DNA of 64,000 nt from DASXSB01 sp036506275 (lineage in GTDB: Bacteria; Methylomirabilota; Methylomirabilia; Rokubacteriales; CSP1-6), in assembly GCA_036506275.1 (NCBI GenBank), contig DASXSB010000010.1:1-64000 (forward strand). The letters run 5' to 3'. The notes beneath the pieces are model-generated. The model saw only the letters and a program-made list of their open reading frames with translations. It was not told where the DNA came from and searched no databases. Positions 28,835 to 36,527 of this stretch are shown piece after piece. The first letter of the stretch is position 1. Each line of letters begins with the position of its first letter. Made by a program: the position numbers and the translations under genes.

Positions 28835-29578
28835 ATGGCGCTGATCCAGACCGAAAACCTCGTCAAGGACTACCGGCTCGGCTCCCACACGGTACACGCC
28901 CTGCGCGGCGTCTCCGTCGGCATCGAGCGGGGCGAGTTCGTCGCCGTCATGGGACCCTCTGGCTCCGGCAAGTCGACCTTCATGAATCTCCTCGGCTGTC
29001 TCGATCGTCCGAGCGCGGGCCGCTATCTCCTCGACGGCGCCGACGTGGCGGGGCTCACACCCGACGCGCTGGCGGGAATCCGCAACGCGAAGATCGGCTT
29101 CGTGTTCCAGACGTTCAACTTGCTCCCGCGCATGTCCGCCCTCGAGAACGTGGAGCTTCCCATGATGTACGCGGGCGTACCCGCCCGCGATCGCCACGCT
29201 CGCGCGCGCTCGCGGCTGGCCGCGGTCAACCTCGCCGACCGCGAGTCGCATTCGCCCGCCCAGCTCTCCGGCGGCCAGCAGCAACGCGTCGCCATCGCGC
29301 GGGCGCTCGTGAACGAGCCGTCCGTGATCCTCGCCGACGAGCCCACCGGGAACCTCGACACCCGCACCTCGATCGAGATTCTCGCCCTCCTCCAGCGCCT
29401 GAACCGGGACGGCCTCACGATCGTGCTCGTCACCCACGAGCCGGACGTCGCCAAGTTCGCGAGTCGCGTGCTGACGTTCCGCGACGGGCGGCTCCTGCGT
29501 GACGTCCAGGTGGAAGCGCCCCAGGACGCGGAGGCGGTGCTCACCACTCTCCCCAGCGAGGAAGAGGTGCTCGCGTGA
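28835..29578 (+). CDS. MacB-type ABC transporter ATP-binding protein
   Basis: 247-residue ATPase of the LolD/MacB family. Walker A GPSGSGKST (40-48), Q-loop FQTFNLLP, signature LSGGQQQR (144-151), Walker B VILADEPTGNLD, and the switch His in VLVTHEPD. It starts 2 bases after the adaptor stop and its own stop overlaps the permease GTG start. ATPase and membrane domain are separate polypeptides here, unlike E. coli MacB. Confidence 0.95.
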   Translation: MALIQTENLVKDYRLGSHTVHALRGVSVGIERGEFVAVMGPSGSGKSTFMNLLGCLDRPSAGRYLLDGADVAGLTPDALAGIRNAKIGFVFQTFNLLPRMSALENVELPMMYAGVPARDRHARARSRLAAVNLADRESHSPAQLSGGQQQRVAIARALVNEPSVILADEPTGNLDTRTSIEILALLQRLNRDGLTIVLVTHEPDVAKFASRVLTFRDGRLLRDVQVEAPQDAEAVLTTLPSEEEVLA

Positions 29579-30807
29579 ACGTCCTCCAGAGCGCGCGCAT
29601 CGCCCTTCGCGCCCTCCGTGTCAACAAGCTGCGGAGCGCGCTCACCATGCTCGGGATCATCATCGGGGTGGGCGCCGTCATCGCGATGGTGGCGGTCGGA
29701 TCCGGCGCGCAGGCGCGGGTGGCGGAGCAGATCCAGAGCCTGGGCTCCAACCTGATCATCGTGTTCGCCGGCAGCAGCACGCAGGGCGGCATCCGACTCG
29801 GGCAGGGCACCCAGCTCACCATCACCGAGGACGACGCGTACGCGGTCCAGCGGGAAATTCCGGCGGTGCAGGTGGCGGCGCCATCGTCGCGTGGCACCGT
29901 ACAGGTGGTCTACGGGAACTTGAACTGGTCCACCACCGTGCAAGGGGTGACCCCGGAGTATCTGGAAGCACGCGACTGGAGTCTCGCGGAGGGACGGCCG
30001 ATCCTGCCCGAGGACGTCGACGGCGCCACCAAGGTCGTGCTGCTCGGGCAGACGACCGCGCTGAACCTGTTCGGCGATTCGGATCCCATGGGGCAGATCA
30101 TCCGCATCCGCAAGGTGCCGTTCACGGTCATCGGCATCCTCGACCGCAAAGGACAGAACTCCTACGGTCAGGATCAGGACGACGTGGTCATCATTCCGCT
30201 CTCCACCGCCAAGAAAAAGGTCCTCGGCGTGAGCCAGGCCAACGCCCGCTCGGTGGGCTTCATCTCGATCAAGATCCGTCCCGAGGAGGACATGGCGGAC
30301 GCCGAGAACCAGATCCGCGGGCTGTTCCGGCAGCGCCACCGACTCCAGCCCTATCAGGACGACGACTTCACGCTTCGCAATCTCTCCGAGATCCTCCAGA
30401 CGCAGGAGCAATCCTCGAAGGTGATGACCTACCTGCTCGCCGCCATCGCGTCGGTGTCGTTGCTCGTGGGCGGGATCGGGATCATGAACATCATGCTCGT
30501 GTCCGTTACCGAGCGCACGCGCGAGATCGGTCTCCGCATGGCCGTGGGGGCTCGCGCGCGCGACATTCTCACGCAGTTCCTGGTGGAAGCCGTGACGCTG
30601 TCCCTCATCGGCGGCATCATCGGGATCGTCCTCGGCCTCGGGGGCTCGCGCACCATCAGCTACCTCGCGGAGTGGCGCACGCTCGTCTCGCCGCAGGCCA
30701 TCGCGATCGCGTTCGGGTTCTCGGCGGCCATCGGCATCTTCTTCGGCTTCTATCCCGCGCGGAAGGCTGCCCGTCTCGATCCCATCGAAGCGCTCCGCTT
30801 CGAATAG
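29575..30807 (+). CDS. MacB-type ABC transporter permease (FtsX domain)
   Basis: 410 residues with the MacB topology: one N-terminal membrane segment (NKLRSALTMLGIIIGVGAVIAMVAVG), a large periplasmic domain (about 50-280) and three C-terminal membrane segments, with the FtsX motif MNIMLVSVTERTREIGLRMAVGAR. It completes a tripartite pump (TolC-type, MacA-type, MacB-type) that exports substrates from the periplasm; the substrate is unknown. It starts with GTG overlapping the ATPase stop (GTGA). Confidence 0.94.
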   Translation: MNVLQSARIALRALRVNKLRSALTMLGIIIGVGAVIAMVAVGSGAQARVAEQIQSLGSNLIIVFAGSSTQGGIRLGQGTQLTITEDDAYAVQREIPAVQVAAPSSRGTVQVVYGNLNWSTTVQGVTPEYLEARDWSLAEGRPILPEDVDGATKVVLLGQTTALNLFGDSDPMGQIIRIRKVPFTVIGILDRKGQNSYGQDQDDVVIIPLSTAKKKVLGVSQANARSVGFISIKIRPEEDMADAENQIRGLFRQRHRLQPYQDDDFTLRNLSEILQTQEQSSKVMTYLLAAIASVSLLVGGIGIMNIMLVSVTERTREIGLRMAVGARARDILTQFLVEAVTLSLIGGIIGIVLGLGGSRTISYLAEWRTLVSPQAIAIAFGFSAAIGIFFGFYPARKAARLDPIEALRFE

Positions 30808-30808
30808 G

Positions 30809-31336
30809 ATGGCGCGCACGCGGAAGCGGCGTCGCCGGCGTCCCGCTTCCACGACGCCCGGCCGGCCCCGCCCTCGCCCCCGGGCCAGCGGCCCCGTGAC
30901 GCGAGCACCCGCCCCCGCCCGTCCTCGCCCCACGCCCGCGGAGACCGAGCTCCTCGCCGTCGCCAACGAAGTGGCCGCTCTCGTGCGCAGCGCCGCCGAT
31001 CCCGCCCGCGCCCTCGAAGCCGCGCTCACCCGCGTTGCCCGCGCCTACGCGCCGGAGTCCGGGCTTCCCGCCGCGCTCTTTCAGGGCTGGCTCGACACGC
31101 GTCACGACAAGACGGCGCGGCTCGGCCTCGCGTGGGGCCGCGAGCAGGTGCGGGTGGGGTTGGAGGAAGCGATCGAGGCCGCCGCCGCCGTCGGTGCCGC
31201 CCGCCGCGACGTGGCCGCCGACACGCTCGCCTGGCTGCTTCTCGCCGCCTGCGAGGCGCTCGTCCACGAACCCGGAGACGTCGCCGAGCGCGTGCGCATG
31301 CTCCTCGATCTGGGCCGTGCCGACGCGCGCGGCTAG
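30809..31336 (+). CDS. Hypothetical protein, Arg/Pro-rich N-terminus and helical C-terminus
   Basis: 175 residues. The first 45 are dominated by Arg, Pro and Ala (KRRRRRPAST, RPRPRPRASG) and look disordered and nucleic-acid-binding. The rest is all-helical and resembles the ligand-binding half of TetR-type regulators (LEEAIEAAAAVGAARRDVAADTLAWLLLAACEAL), but there is no helix-turn-helix. Start 1 base after the MacB permease stop, so probably co-transcribed; no clear ribosome binding site. Confidence 0.6.
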   Translation: MARTRKRRRRRPASTTPGRPRPRPRASGPVTRAPAPARPRPTPAETELLAVANEVAALVRSAADPARALEAALTRVARAYAPESGLPAALFQGWLDTRHDKTARLGLAWGREQVRVGLEEAIEAAAAVGAARRDVAADTLAWLLLAACEALVHEPGDVAERVRMLLDLGRADARG

Positions 31337-32060
31337 GCCGCGCATCACGCAGCCGCGCCGCACCGGTCCCAGGCCACCCGCGGTTGGAGCCGGGCACGCG
31401 GCACCCGTTACAACAAATATCGCCGAGATCGTCCGTCGTCTCCGGCGCACCGCGCCCGCCTGGAATCCCACCGCGATCGCCGCCCTCACCGCCCGCGCGT
31501 CCGACCCCTTCCGCGTTCTCATCGCGTGCATCCTCTCCTTGCGCACGCAGGACAGGACGACGGAGCCGGCGGCGGCGCGACTGTTCGCGCTCGCCGACAC
31601 GCCGGCGGCGATGCTGCGCCTGAGCCCCGGCCGCATCGCGCGCGTCATCTATCCCGTCGGCTTCTACCGGACGAAAGCGCGCGTGATTCGCGACATCTGT
31701 CGTGATCTGCGGCGGCGCTTCGGCGGGCGCGTCCCCGACGACATCGATGCCCTCCTCACCCTCAAGGGCGTGGGGCGAAAGACGGCCAACCTCGTGGTGA
31801 CGATCGGCTTCGGGAAACCCGGGATCTGCGTGGACACGCACGTGCACCGGATCTCGAACCGGCTCGGCTACGTGCGCACGCGCACTCCCGACGAAACGGA
31901 GATGGCCCTGCGCGCGACCCTGCCGCGGCGTTACTGGATCGGCTTCAACGACCTCCTCGTGAGCTTCGGACAGAACGTGTGCACGCCGATCTCGCCGCAC
32001 TGCTCGACGTGCCCGGTGCGCGCCCTCTGCCCGCGGGTGGGCGTGACGACGTCGCGTTAG
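31317..32060 (+). CDS. nth: Endonuclease III
   Basis: Bifunctional DNA glycosylase/AP lyase for oxidised pyrimidines. The helix-hairpin-helix LKGVGRKTANLVV holds catalytic K155, and D173 lies in CVDTHVHRISNRL. A C-terminal [4Fe-4S] loop has spacing C-6-C-2-C-5-C (C222, C229, C232, C238). No good start lies near the conserved N-terminus; GTG 31317 is the nearest in-frame choice and adds about 30 atypical residues. The 3' end overlaps the nfo coding frame on the other strand. Confidence 0.9.
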   Translation: MPTRAARPRITQPRRTGPRPPAVGAGHAAPVTTNIAEIVRRLRRTAPAWNPTAIAALTARASDPFRVLIACILSLRTQDRTTEPAAARLFALADTPAAMLRLSPGRIARVIYPVGFYRTKARVIRDICRDLRRRFGGRVPDDIDALLTLKGVGRKTANLVVTIGFGKPGICVDTHVHRISNRLGYVRTRTPDETEMALRATLPRRYWIGFNDLLVSFGQNVCTPISPHCSTCPVRALCPRVGVTTSR

Positions 32061-32916
32061 TCCGCAGCGCCCGCAGCACGCGCAGATTCGCGCGGTCGGC
32101 GATGGGATCCGGCTCCTTCGGCGTTTCGAGCACCTTGGGCACGCGCCGGAAGCGGGGATCGGCCAGGAGCAACCGGAACGGTCGCCGTCCGAGTCGACCG
32201 CGCCCGATGTGCTGATGCCGATCGAGGCCGGAGCCGAGCGGGGCCGAGGCGTCGTTCAGGTGGAAGGCAAGGACACGCGACGCGCCCACCGTGCTCTCCA
32301 GCTCCGCCATCGTCCGTGCGTACCCGGCGGCGCTCCGGATGTCGTACCCGGCCGCGAACAGGTGACAGGTGTCGATGCAGATCCCCACCCGTTCCGGGCG
32401 CGCCGCGCGCTCGGAGAGCAGGCGTAGCTCGTCGAAGGTGCGCCCGAGGGTGTAACCCGCGCCCGCCGTGTTCTCGAGGGCGACCTTCACCCGGTAGCCC
32501 GCGGTGCGATGGATGACCTCGTCGAGCGCCGCCGTCACCCGCTGGAGCCCGGCGGCGCGGTCGTCTTCGAGCGGAGAGCCGGGATGAATCACCACGAACG
32601 CGAGCCCGAGCCGCTCCGCGCGCTCGAGCTCGTCCGCGAACGCCACCACCGCCTGCGCCCACGCCGCCGGCGCCGGGGCGGCGAGGTTGATGAGATAGCT
32701 CGCGTGCGCGAACAGATGCCGCACGCCCGCCGTGCGGCGGGCGGCGCGGAACGCGCGCACCTCCGCCGCCGCCAGCGGTTTGGCCGCCCACTGGCGATGG
32801 TTCTTGAGGAAGATCTGGACGGCGCCGCAGCGGAGGTCGCGTCCCCGCTCGAGGGCGCGGTGGAGTCCACCCGCGATGGAGAGGTGAGCGCCGAGCTCGT
32901 CGCGGTCGGCGATCAC
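31945..32916 (-). CDS. nfo: Deoxyribonuclease IV (AP endonuclease, Nfo family)
   Basis: Zinc-dependent AP endonuclease of base-excision repair, TIM-barrel fold. All metal ligands are visible: H71 (LFAHASYLIN), H111 (VIHPGS), E148 (ALENTAGAG), D182 and H185 (IDTCHLFAAGYD), H219 (FHLND), D232 and H234 (DRHQHIG), and E264 (LETPKE). The start is GTG 32916, overlapping the upstream stop (GTGA). The family fold ends near residue 285, but the frame runs on for a Ser/Arg-rich tail to 323. This gives a 116-base overlap with nth on the opposite strand. Confidence 0.9.
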   Translation of the reverse strand: MIADRDELGAHLSIAGGLHRALERGRDLRCGAVQIFLKNHRQWAAKPLAAAEVRAFRAARRTAGVRHLFAHASYLINLAAPAPAAWAQAVVAFADELERAERLGLAFVVIHPGSPLEDDRAAGLQRVTAALDEVIHRTAGYRVKVALENTAGAGYTLGRTFDELRLLSERAARPERVGICIDTCHLFAAGYDIRSAAGYARTMAELESTVGASRVLAFHLNDASAPLGSGLDRHQHIGRGRLGRRPFRLLLADPRFRRVPKVLETPKEPDPIADRANLRVLRALRTNATSSRPPAGRGRAPGTSSSAARSACTRSVRSSRGGR

Positions 32917-33395
32917 TGCCCGCGCACCGTGCGGCGCGTGGGCAGAGGGCCGAAGAACGCGCCCAGGCAGCGATCGCGATAGCTCCACACGGCGCGAAGC
33001 TGTCGCCGCACGACGAGGGCGTGGGCGAGACGGCCCGCGACACCGAGCGGGAGGCGATACGTCACGCGATCCTCCACGAGCGTGCCGCCGTCTTCCTCGA
33101 GGAACCGGTGACGGTGCTCCCACCGCGCGAAGGGACCGCGCACCTGGACGTCCACGAAGCGAAAGGGCGGGTCGTACTCGCGAATGAACACGCGCCACCG
33201 CACCGGGACGCCGAGCCAGTGGAGGCGGAGATCGAAGACGGCGCCCGCGTGCAGCACGGACACGGACGTGGCCAGACGCGGGCGCGCGGTGGGCGGCGCC
33301 ATGCGCGCGAGATTTTGGGGGTTGGCGAAGAAGGCGAACACCTCCACGCGCGGCCGCGGGACCCACACGCGCCACTCGAGGATGTGGTCGGCCAT
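32913..33395 (-). CDS. SRPBCC-fold protein
   Basis: About 160 residues of the START/Bet v1-like (SRPBCC) superfamily. MADHILEWRVWVPRPRVEVFAFFANPQNLARMAP is the typical opening strand-helix, followed by FDLRLHWLGVPVRWRVFIREY and FEDRVTYRLPLG-like strands. Related proteins bind hydrophobic ligands or are annotated as cyclase or cell-division-inhibitor-like. Ligand unknown. The stop overlaps the nfo start, so the two are co-transcribed. Confidence 0.78.
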   Translation of the reverse strand: MADHILEWRVWVPRPRVEVFAFFANPQNLARMAPPTARPRLATSVSVLHAGAVFDLRLHWLGVPVRWRVFIREYDPPFRFVDVQVRGPFARWEHRHRFLEEDGGTLVEDRVTYRLPLGVAGRLAHALVVRRQLRAVWSYRDRCLGAFFGPLPTRRTVRGQ

Positions 33396-33418
33396 CACGC
33401 GCGGGCTATGATAGGCAG

Positions 33419-34348
33419 GTGCCCGGAGCCAGTCAAACGCGCGCCTACGCGGCGCTGCTGTTGATCGTCGGTCTCTGGGGCAGCTTCCCCGCCACCGGCA
33501 AGCTCGCGCTCGTGGACTTTCCGCCCGCGTTCCTGACGCTCGTGCGCATCGCCATCGCCTCCGTCTTCCTGTGCGTCATGCTCGTGCGCGCCGGTGAGCG
33601 TGAGATGCGTGCGGTCACGCCCACCGCCCTTCGCGTCTTCTTCGTCCTCGCCCTCACCGGCATCTGGGGCTCGACGCAACTCTCGTACCTCGGCTATTAC
33701 TTCACGACCGCCGCCAACGCCGTCGTCCTCCAGGCGGCGGCGCCGGTCATGGTGGCGCTGGGAGCGCGCGCGTATCTCGGCGAACGCTTGCGGCGCGTGC
33801 AGCAGGTCGGCGTCCTCGTGTCCACCCTCGGCGTGTTCCTCGTCATCACCGAAGGCCGGCTGGCGGCGCTGCGCCTGCAAGAGCTGCGCGCGGGGGATTT
33901 CATCACCATCGCCGGACTGCTGGGATGGACGGCCTACACCGTGTACGGCAAGCGCGTCCTCACGTCGTATTCACCGCTCCTCGCCACCACCGGCGCCTAC
34001 GTGATCGGAACCCTGTTACTCATTCCGACGGCGGTGGTCGCCGCTCCCCTCTTCCCGTCGCCGCGGCTGACGTCGGCGGTGGCGTGGGCGGTGGTCGTCT
34101 ACCAGGCGCTCTTCGGCGCCGTCGCCCACATCTGGTGGTACCGCGCCATGGACGTGGTCGGCCCCAGTCGCGCCGCCATGTTCATGAACCTCCAGCCGCT
34201 GGTGGGCCTCGCGCTCGCGGCCGTGCTCGTCGGCGAGGATATCGGCGGCTGGCAGCTCGCGGGTGTCGGCTGCATCCTGGGCGGCGTCGCGCTCACGACG
34301 CGCGCGGCCGGACCGGGCCCACCGGCCCGGCCGCACGTCGCCGGCTAG
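33419..34348 (+). CDS. EamA/DMT-family transporter
   Basis: 309 residues with ten hydrophobic segments in two EamA repeats (about 10-145 and 155-295). Motifs: LIVGLWGSFPATGKLAL, the end of repeat 1 LGVFLVITEGRL, and in repeat 2 WWYRAMDVVGPSRAAMFMNLQPLVGLALAAVLVGE. Probable exporter of small metabolites; substrate unknown. GTG 33419 is divergent from the SRPBCC gene by 23 bases. Its stop codon shares CTAG with the stop of the peroxiredoxin gene. Confidence 0.88.
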   Translation: MPGASQTRAYAALLLIVGLWGSFPATGKLALVDFPPAFLTLVRIAIASVFLCVMLVRAGEREMRAVTPTALRVFFVLALTGIWGSTQLSYLGYYFTTAANAVVLQAAAPVMVALGARAYLGERLRRVQQVGVLVSTLGVFLVITEGRLAALRLQELRAGDFITIAGLLGWTAYTVYGKRVLTSYSPLLATTGAYVIGTLLLIPTAVVAAPLFPSPRLTSAVAWAVVVYQALFGAVAHIWWYRAMDVVGPSRAAMFMNLQPLVGLALAAVLVGEDIGGWQLAGVGCILGGVALTTRAAGPGPPARPHVAG

Positions 34349-34818
34349 GAAAGCTTCTTCACCTCGGCGAGGATGCGGTCGGGATCGGGCAGCTCGCCCT
34401 TACCGTAACGCTCCACGAAGCGAACGTGCCCGGTGCGATCCACGACGAAGGTGGCCCGGGCGTTGATGTTCATCTCCGGGGAGTACACGCCATAGTCCTT
34501 GGCGACGGTGCGATGCATGTCGGACAGGAGCGGATAGTGCTGGATCCCGACCTGCTTCGCCCAGTTGTCGTGGCTGAACGGGCTGTCCGTGCTGATACCC
34601 AGCACCTGGGTATTGGCCGCCTCGAAGTCGCCGATGCGCTTGTCGAAGGCGGGCATGCACTTGGTTCAGCCCGGCGTCCAGTCGAGTGGATAGAAGAGCA
34701 GCACCACGTTCTTGCCACGATAGTCGCGCAGGCTGATCTCCTTGAGCCCGATCGTCTTCAGCGTGAAGTCGGGCGCGGTGTCGCCTGCGTTCAGCGTCCT
34801 CTGCACGTCGGTGGTCAC
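34345..34818 (-). CDS. Peroxiredoxin, probable selenoprotein (in-frame TGA at 34668-34666)
   Basis: AhpC/TSA-type thiol peroxidase, 157 residues if TGA is read as selenocysteine. N-terminal half: VTTDVQRTLNAGDTAPDF, then NVVLLFYPLDWTPG. The TGA is codon 51, immediately followed by TKCMPAFDKRIGDFE. The family motif PxxxTxxC is complete (P44, T48) only if residue 51 is Sec in place of the peroxidatic Cys. Downstream features are intact, including VLGISTDSPF, YPLLSD and the conserved Arg in NARATFVVDRTG. GTG 34818 overlaps the upstream stop (GTGA) and has AAAGGAGG at 9 bases. Alternatives: a point mutation or sequencing error of TGC. Last gene of the corA-led array. Confidence 0.85.
34619..34650 (-). 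promoter_or_regulatory. Possible SECIS-like hairpin after the TGA codon
   Basis: Starts 15 bases after the TGA. Pairing GCCTT/GAGGC, then AAG/CTT, then CGC/GCG with a small internal loop and a bulge, closed by the loop ATCG. Position and size fit a bacterial SECIS element. The loop lacks a G in its first two bases in this fold, so the evidence is weak. Confidence 0.35.
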
Positions 34819-35741
34819 GCGCGGTGTCCTCCTTTCGCGGATGTCGATGGTACGGTCCGGATGGTAGCACGCGGGGTTCCGGCCTTGACGGCGGGCTTGC
34901 GCGCGTCCGCCCACAGCGCGTGGCGCCGCGCCTCCAGACACGCGTCGGCGAGACCGAGATGACGGGCGGCGGTGACGACGCGACCGGTCTCCCACAGGCG
35001 GGCGAACCGCTCCTCGGCGTGCCCGTCGCGGAGCGCGTGGTGATCGAACACCACGCGACAGCCGGTGGCGTCGAGGAGCCGCTCGAGGTTGGCCACGCCG
35101 CGGTCGATGGTGGAGGTTCCGATCTCGCGTTCCAGGTACGACGGCGGCCCCGACAGGTACACGAGCGTGGGACGCTCCTGGATGAGGTACGCCGTCGCCA
35201 CCGGTGAGAGCGGGCCCTGCACATCGGACGCGAACACGAAGCGCTCGCGCTCGGCGGGGTCCACCACGGTGAGGGCGACGACGTAGCCGAGATTGGTGCC
35301 CTCCACGCCGTGGGCGAGCGGGGGGGAGACGCGCAAGACGAGATTTGCCTCACGCCGCTCGTAGCCATCCGCGATCTGGGGGCGCGCGTGCGGGGTGAGC
35401 GCGGTCATCAGCTCGGCGCCCCGACGGGCCTGGAGGCCGTTCACCATGCGGCGCGGATCCTTGAGGAGCACGGTGCGTCCCACGTAGGACACGGGGTCGG
35501 ATCGGAAATGATCCTCGTGGTAGTGGCTCACGAACACGAAGGCGGCGCGCGCCGCGTAGGCGGAGATACGGTCGTTGGCGCGCCGCAGCGCCTCCCACTC
35601 TTCGTCGGCGGGGGGGAGGTTGAAGCGCGAGGGAGCGAGAGTGGCCCCGGGATCGACGAGGATCCCGGTGTCACCCACTTCCACGTAAGTCGCCATCGAC
35701 CGCACGCCGAGCGAGTCCGCGGCGAGCGGCAGGACCTTCAT
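34815..35741 (-). CDS. UPF0282-type metallo-beta-lactamase-fold hydrolase
   Basis: 308 residues. The N-terminus MKVLPLAADSLGVRSMATYVE and ILVDPGATLAPSRFNLPP are characteristic of the UPF0282 family, known mostly from archaea. The metal-binding motif HYHEDH is at 73-78, and further candidate ligands are in AHGVEGTN and FASDVQG. Function unknown. The ATG overlaps the SDR stop (ATGA) and its own stop overlaps the peroxiredoxin start (GTGA), so all three are translated together. Confidence 0.85.
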   Translation of the reverse strand: MKVLPLAADSLGVRSMATYVEVGDTGILVDPGATLAPSRFNLPPADEEWEALRRANDRISAYAARAAFVFVSHYHEDHFRSDPVSYVGRTVLLKDPRRMVNGLQARRGAELMTALTPHARPQIADGYERREANLVLRVSPPLAHGVEGTNLGYVVALTVVDPAERERFVFASDVQGPLSPVATAYLIQERPTLVYLSGPPSYLEREIGTSTIDRGVANLERLLDATGCRVVFDHHALRDGHAEERFARLWETGRVVTAARHLGLADACLEARRHALWADARKPAVKAGTPRATIRTVPSTSAKGGHRA

Positions 35742-36499
35742 ATACAGCGACCGCCGTCCACCTCCAGACAGGTGCCGGTGATCATGGCGGCGTCGTCGCT
35801 GGCGAGAAACACCGCCGCCTTCGCGAGGTCCTCGGGCTGGTTCAGCCGGCCGAGAGGAACGGTGGCGACGTAGCGCGCGCGGCCCTCCTCGTCGACGGTC
35901 TCTTTGCCCATGAAGGTGGGGAGCATCGGCGTCTCGGTGGCGACGGGCGCGATAGCGACCACGCGCACGCCGTACGGCGCCGCCTCGAGGGCGAGGCTCT
36001 TCGTGAGCGTGACGACGGCCCCCTTGGACGCGGAGTACGCCTGCACACCCGGACGCGGGCGGATGGCCGACGTGGACGCGGTCACGAGGAACACGCCCCG
36101 CCGCTGGCGCTTCATCACCGCCAGCGCGTACTTGGCGCCGAGCCACACGCCCTTCACGTTGACGGCCATGATGCGGTCGAACACCGCCTCTTCCACCTTT
36201 TCGATCTCCGACGGAAACTGGGGGACGCCGGCATTCGCGAAGAAGATGTCGAGCCCGCCCCACTCGCGCACCGCGCGATCCACCACCGCCTCGTTGTCGG
36301 CAGCGCGACTGACGTCGGCCCGCGCCGCCGCCGCGCGACCGCCGGCCTTCTCGATCTGCTGCACGGTGATCTTCGCCGACGTCTCGTCCACGTCCACGAC
36401 GAGCACGCGCGCGCCCTCGGCGGCGAGCGCGACGGCGGAGGCGGCTCCGATTCCGGAACCCGCGCCGGTGACGATCGCGACCCTGTTCGCCAGCTTCAT
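35738..36499 (-). CDS. SDR-family NAD(P)-dependent oxidoreductase
   Basis: 253 residues, classical short-chain dehydrogenase. Cofactor motif TGAGSGIG (11-18), an Asp after beta-2 (VVDVDE, favouring NAD), NAG motif (FFANAGVP), and the catalytic Ser and YxxxK in TASTSAIRPRPGVQAYSASKG. The C-terminus LASDDAAMITGTCLEVDGG is typical of FabG-like members. Substrate unknown. It lies 28 bases after the LLM gene and overlaps the UPF0282-type gene. Confidence 0.92.
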   Translation of the reverse strand: MKLANRVAIVTGAGSGIGAASAVALAAEGARVLVVDVDETSAKITVQQIEKAGGRAAAARADVSRAADNEAVVDRAVREWGGLDIFFANAGVPQFPSEIEKVEEAVFDRIMAVNVKGVWLGAKYALAVMKRQRRGVFLVTASTSAIRPRPGVQAYSASKGAVVTLTKSLALEAAPYGVRVVAIAPVATETPMLPTFMGKETVDEEGRARYVATVPLGRLNQPEDLAKAAVFLASDDAAMITGTCLEVDGGRCI

Positions 36500-36527
36500 G
36501 TCTGCCTCCTCTGCTCGCCCGCCCGCG

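Noticed and set aside
34345..34818. Peroxiredoxin as a pseudogene split by a nonsense codon
   Set aside because: Only one in-frame stop, exactly at the catalytic Cys position, with both halves and operon overlaps intact; selenocysteine is the simpler reading, though an error cannot be excluded.
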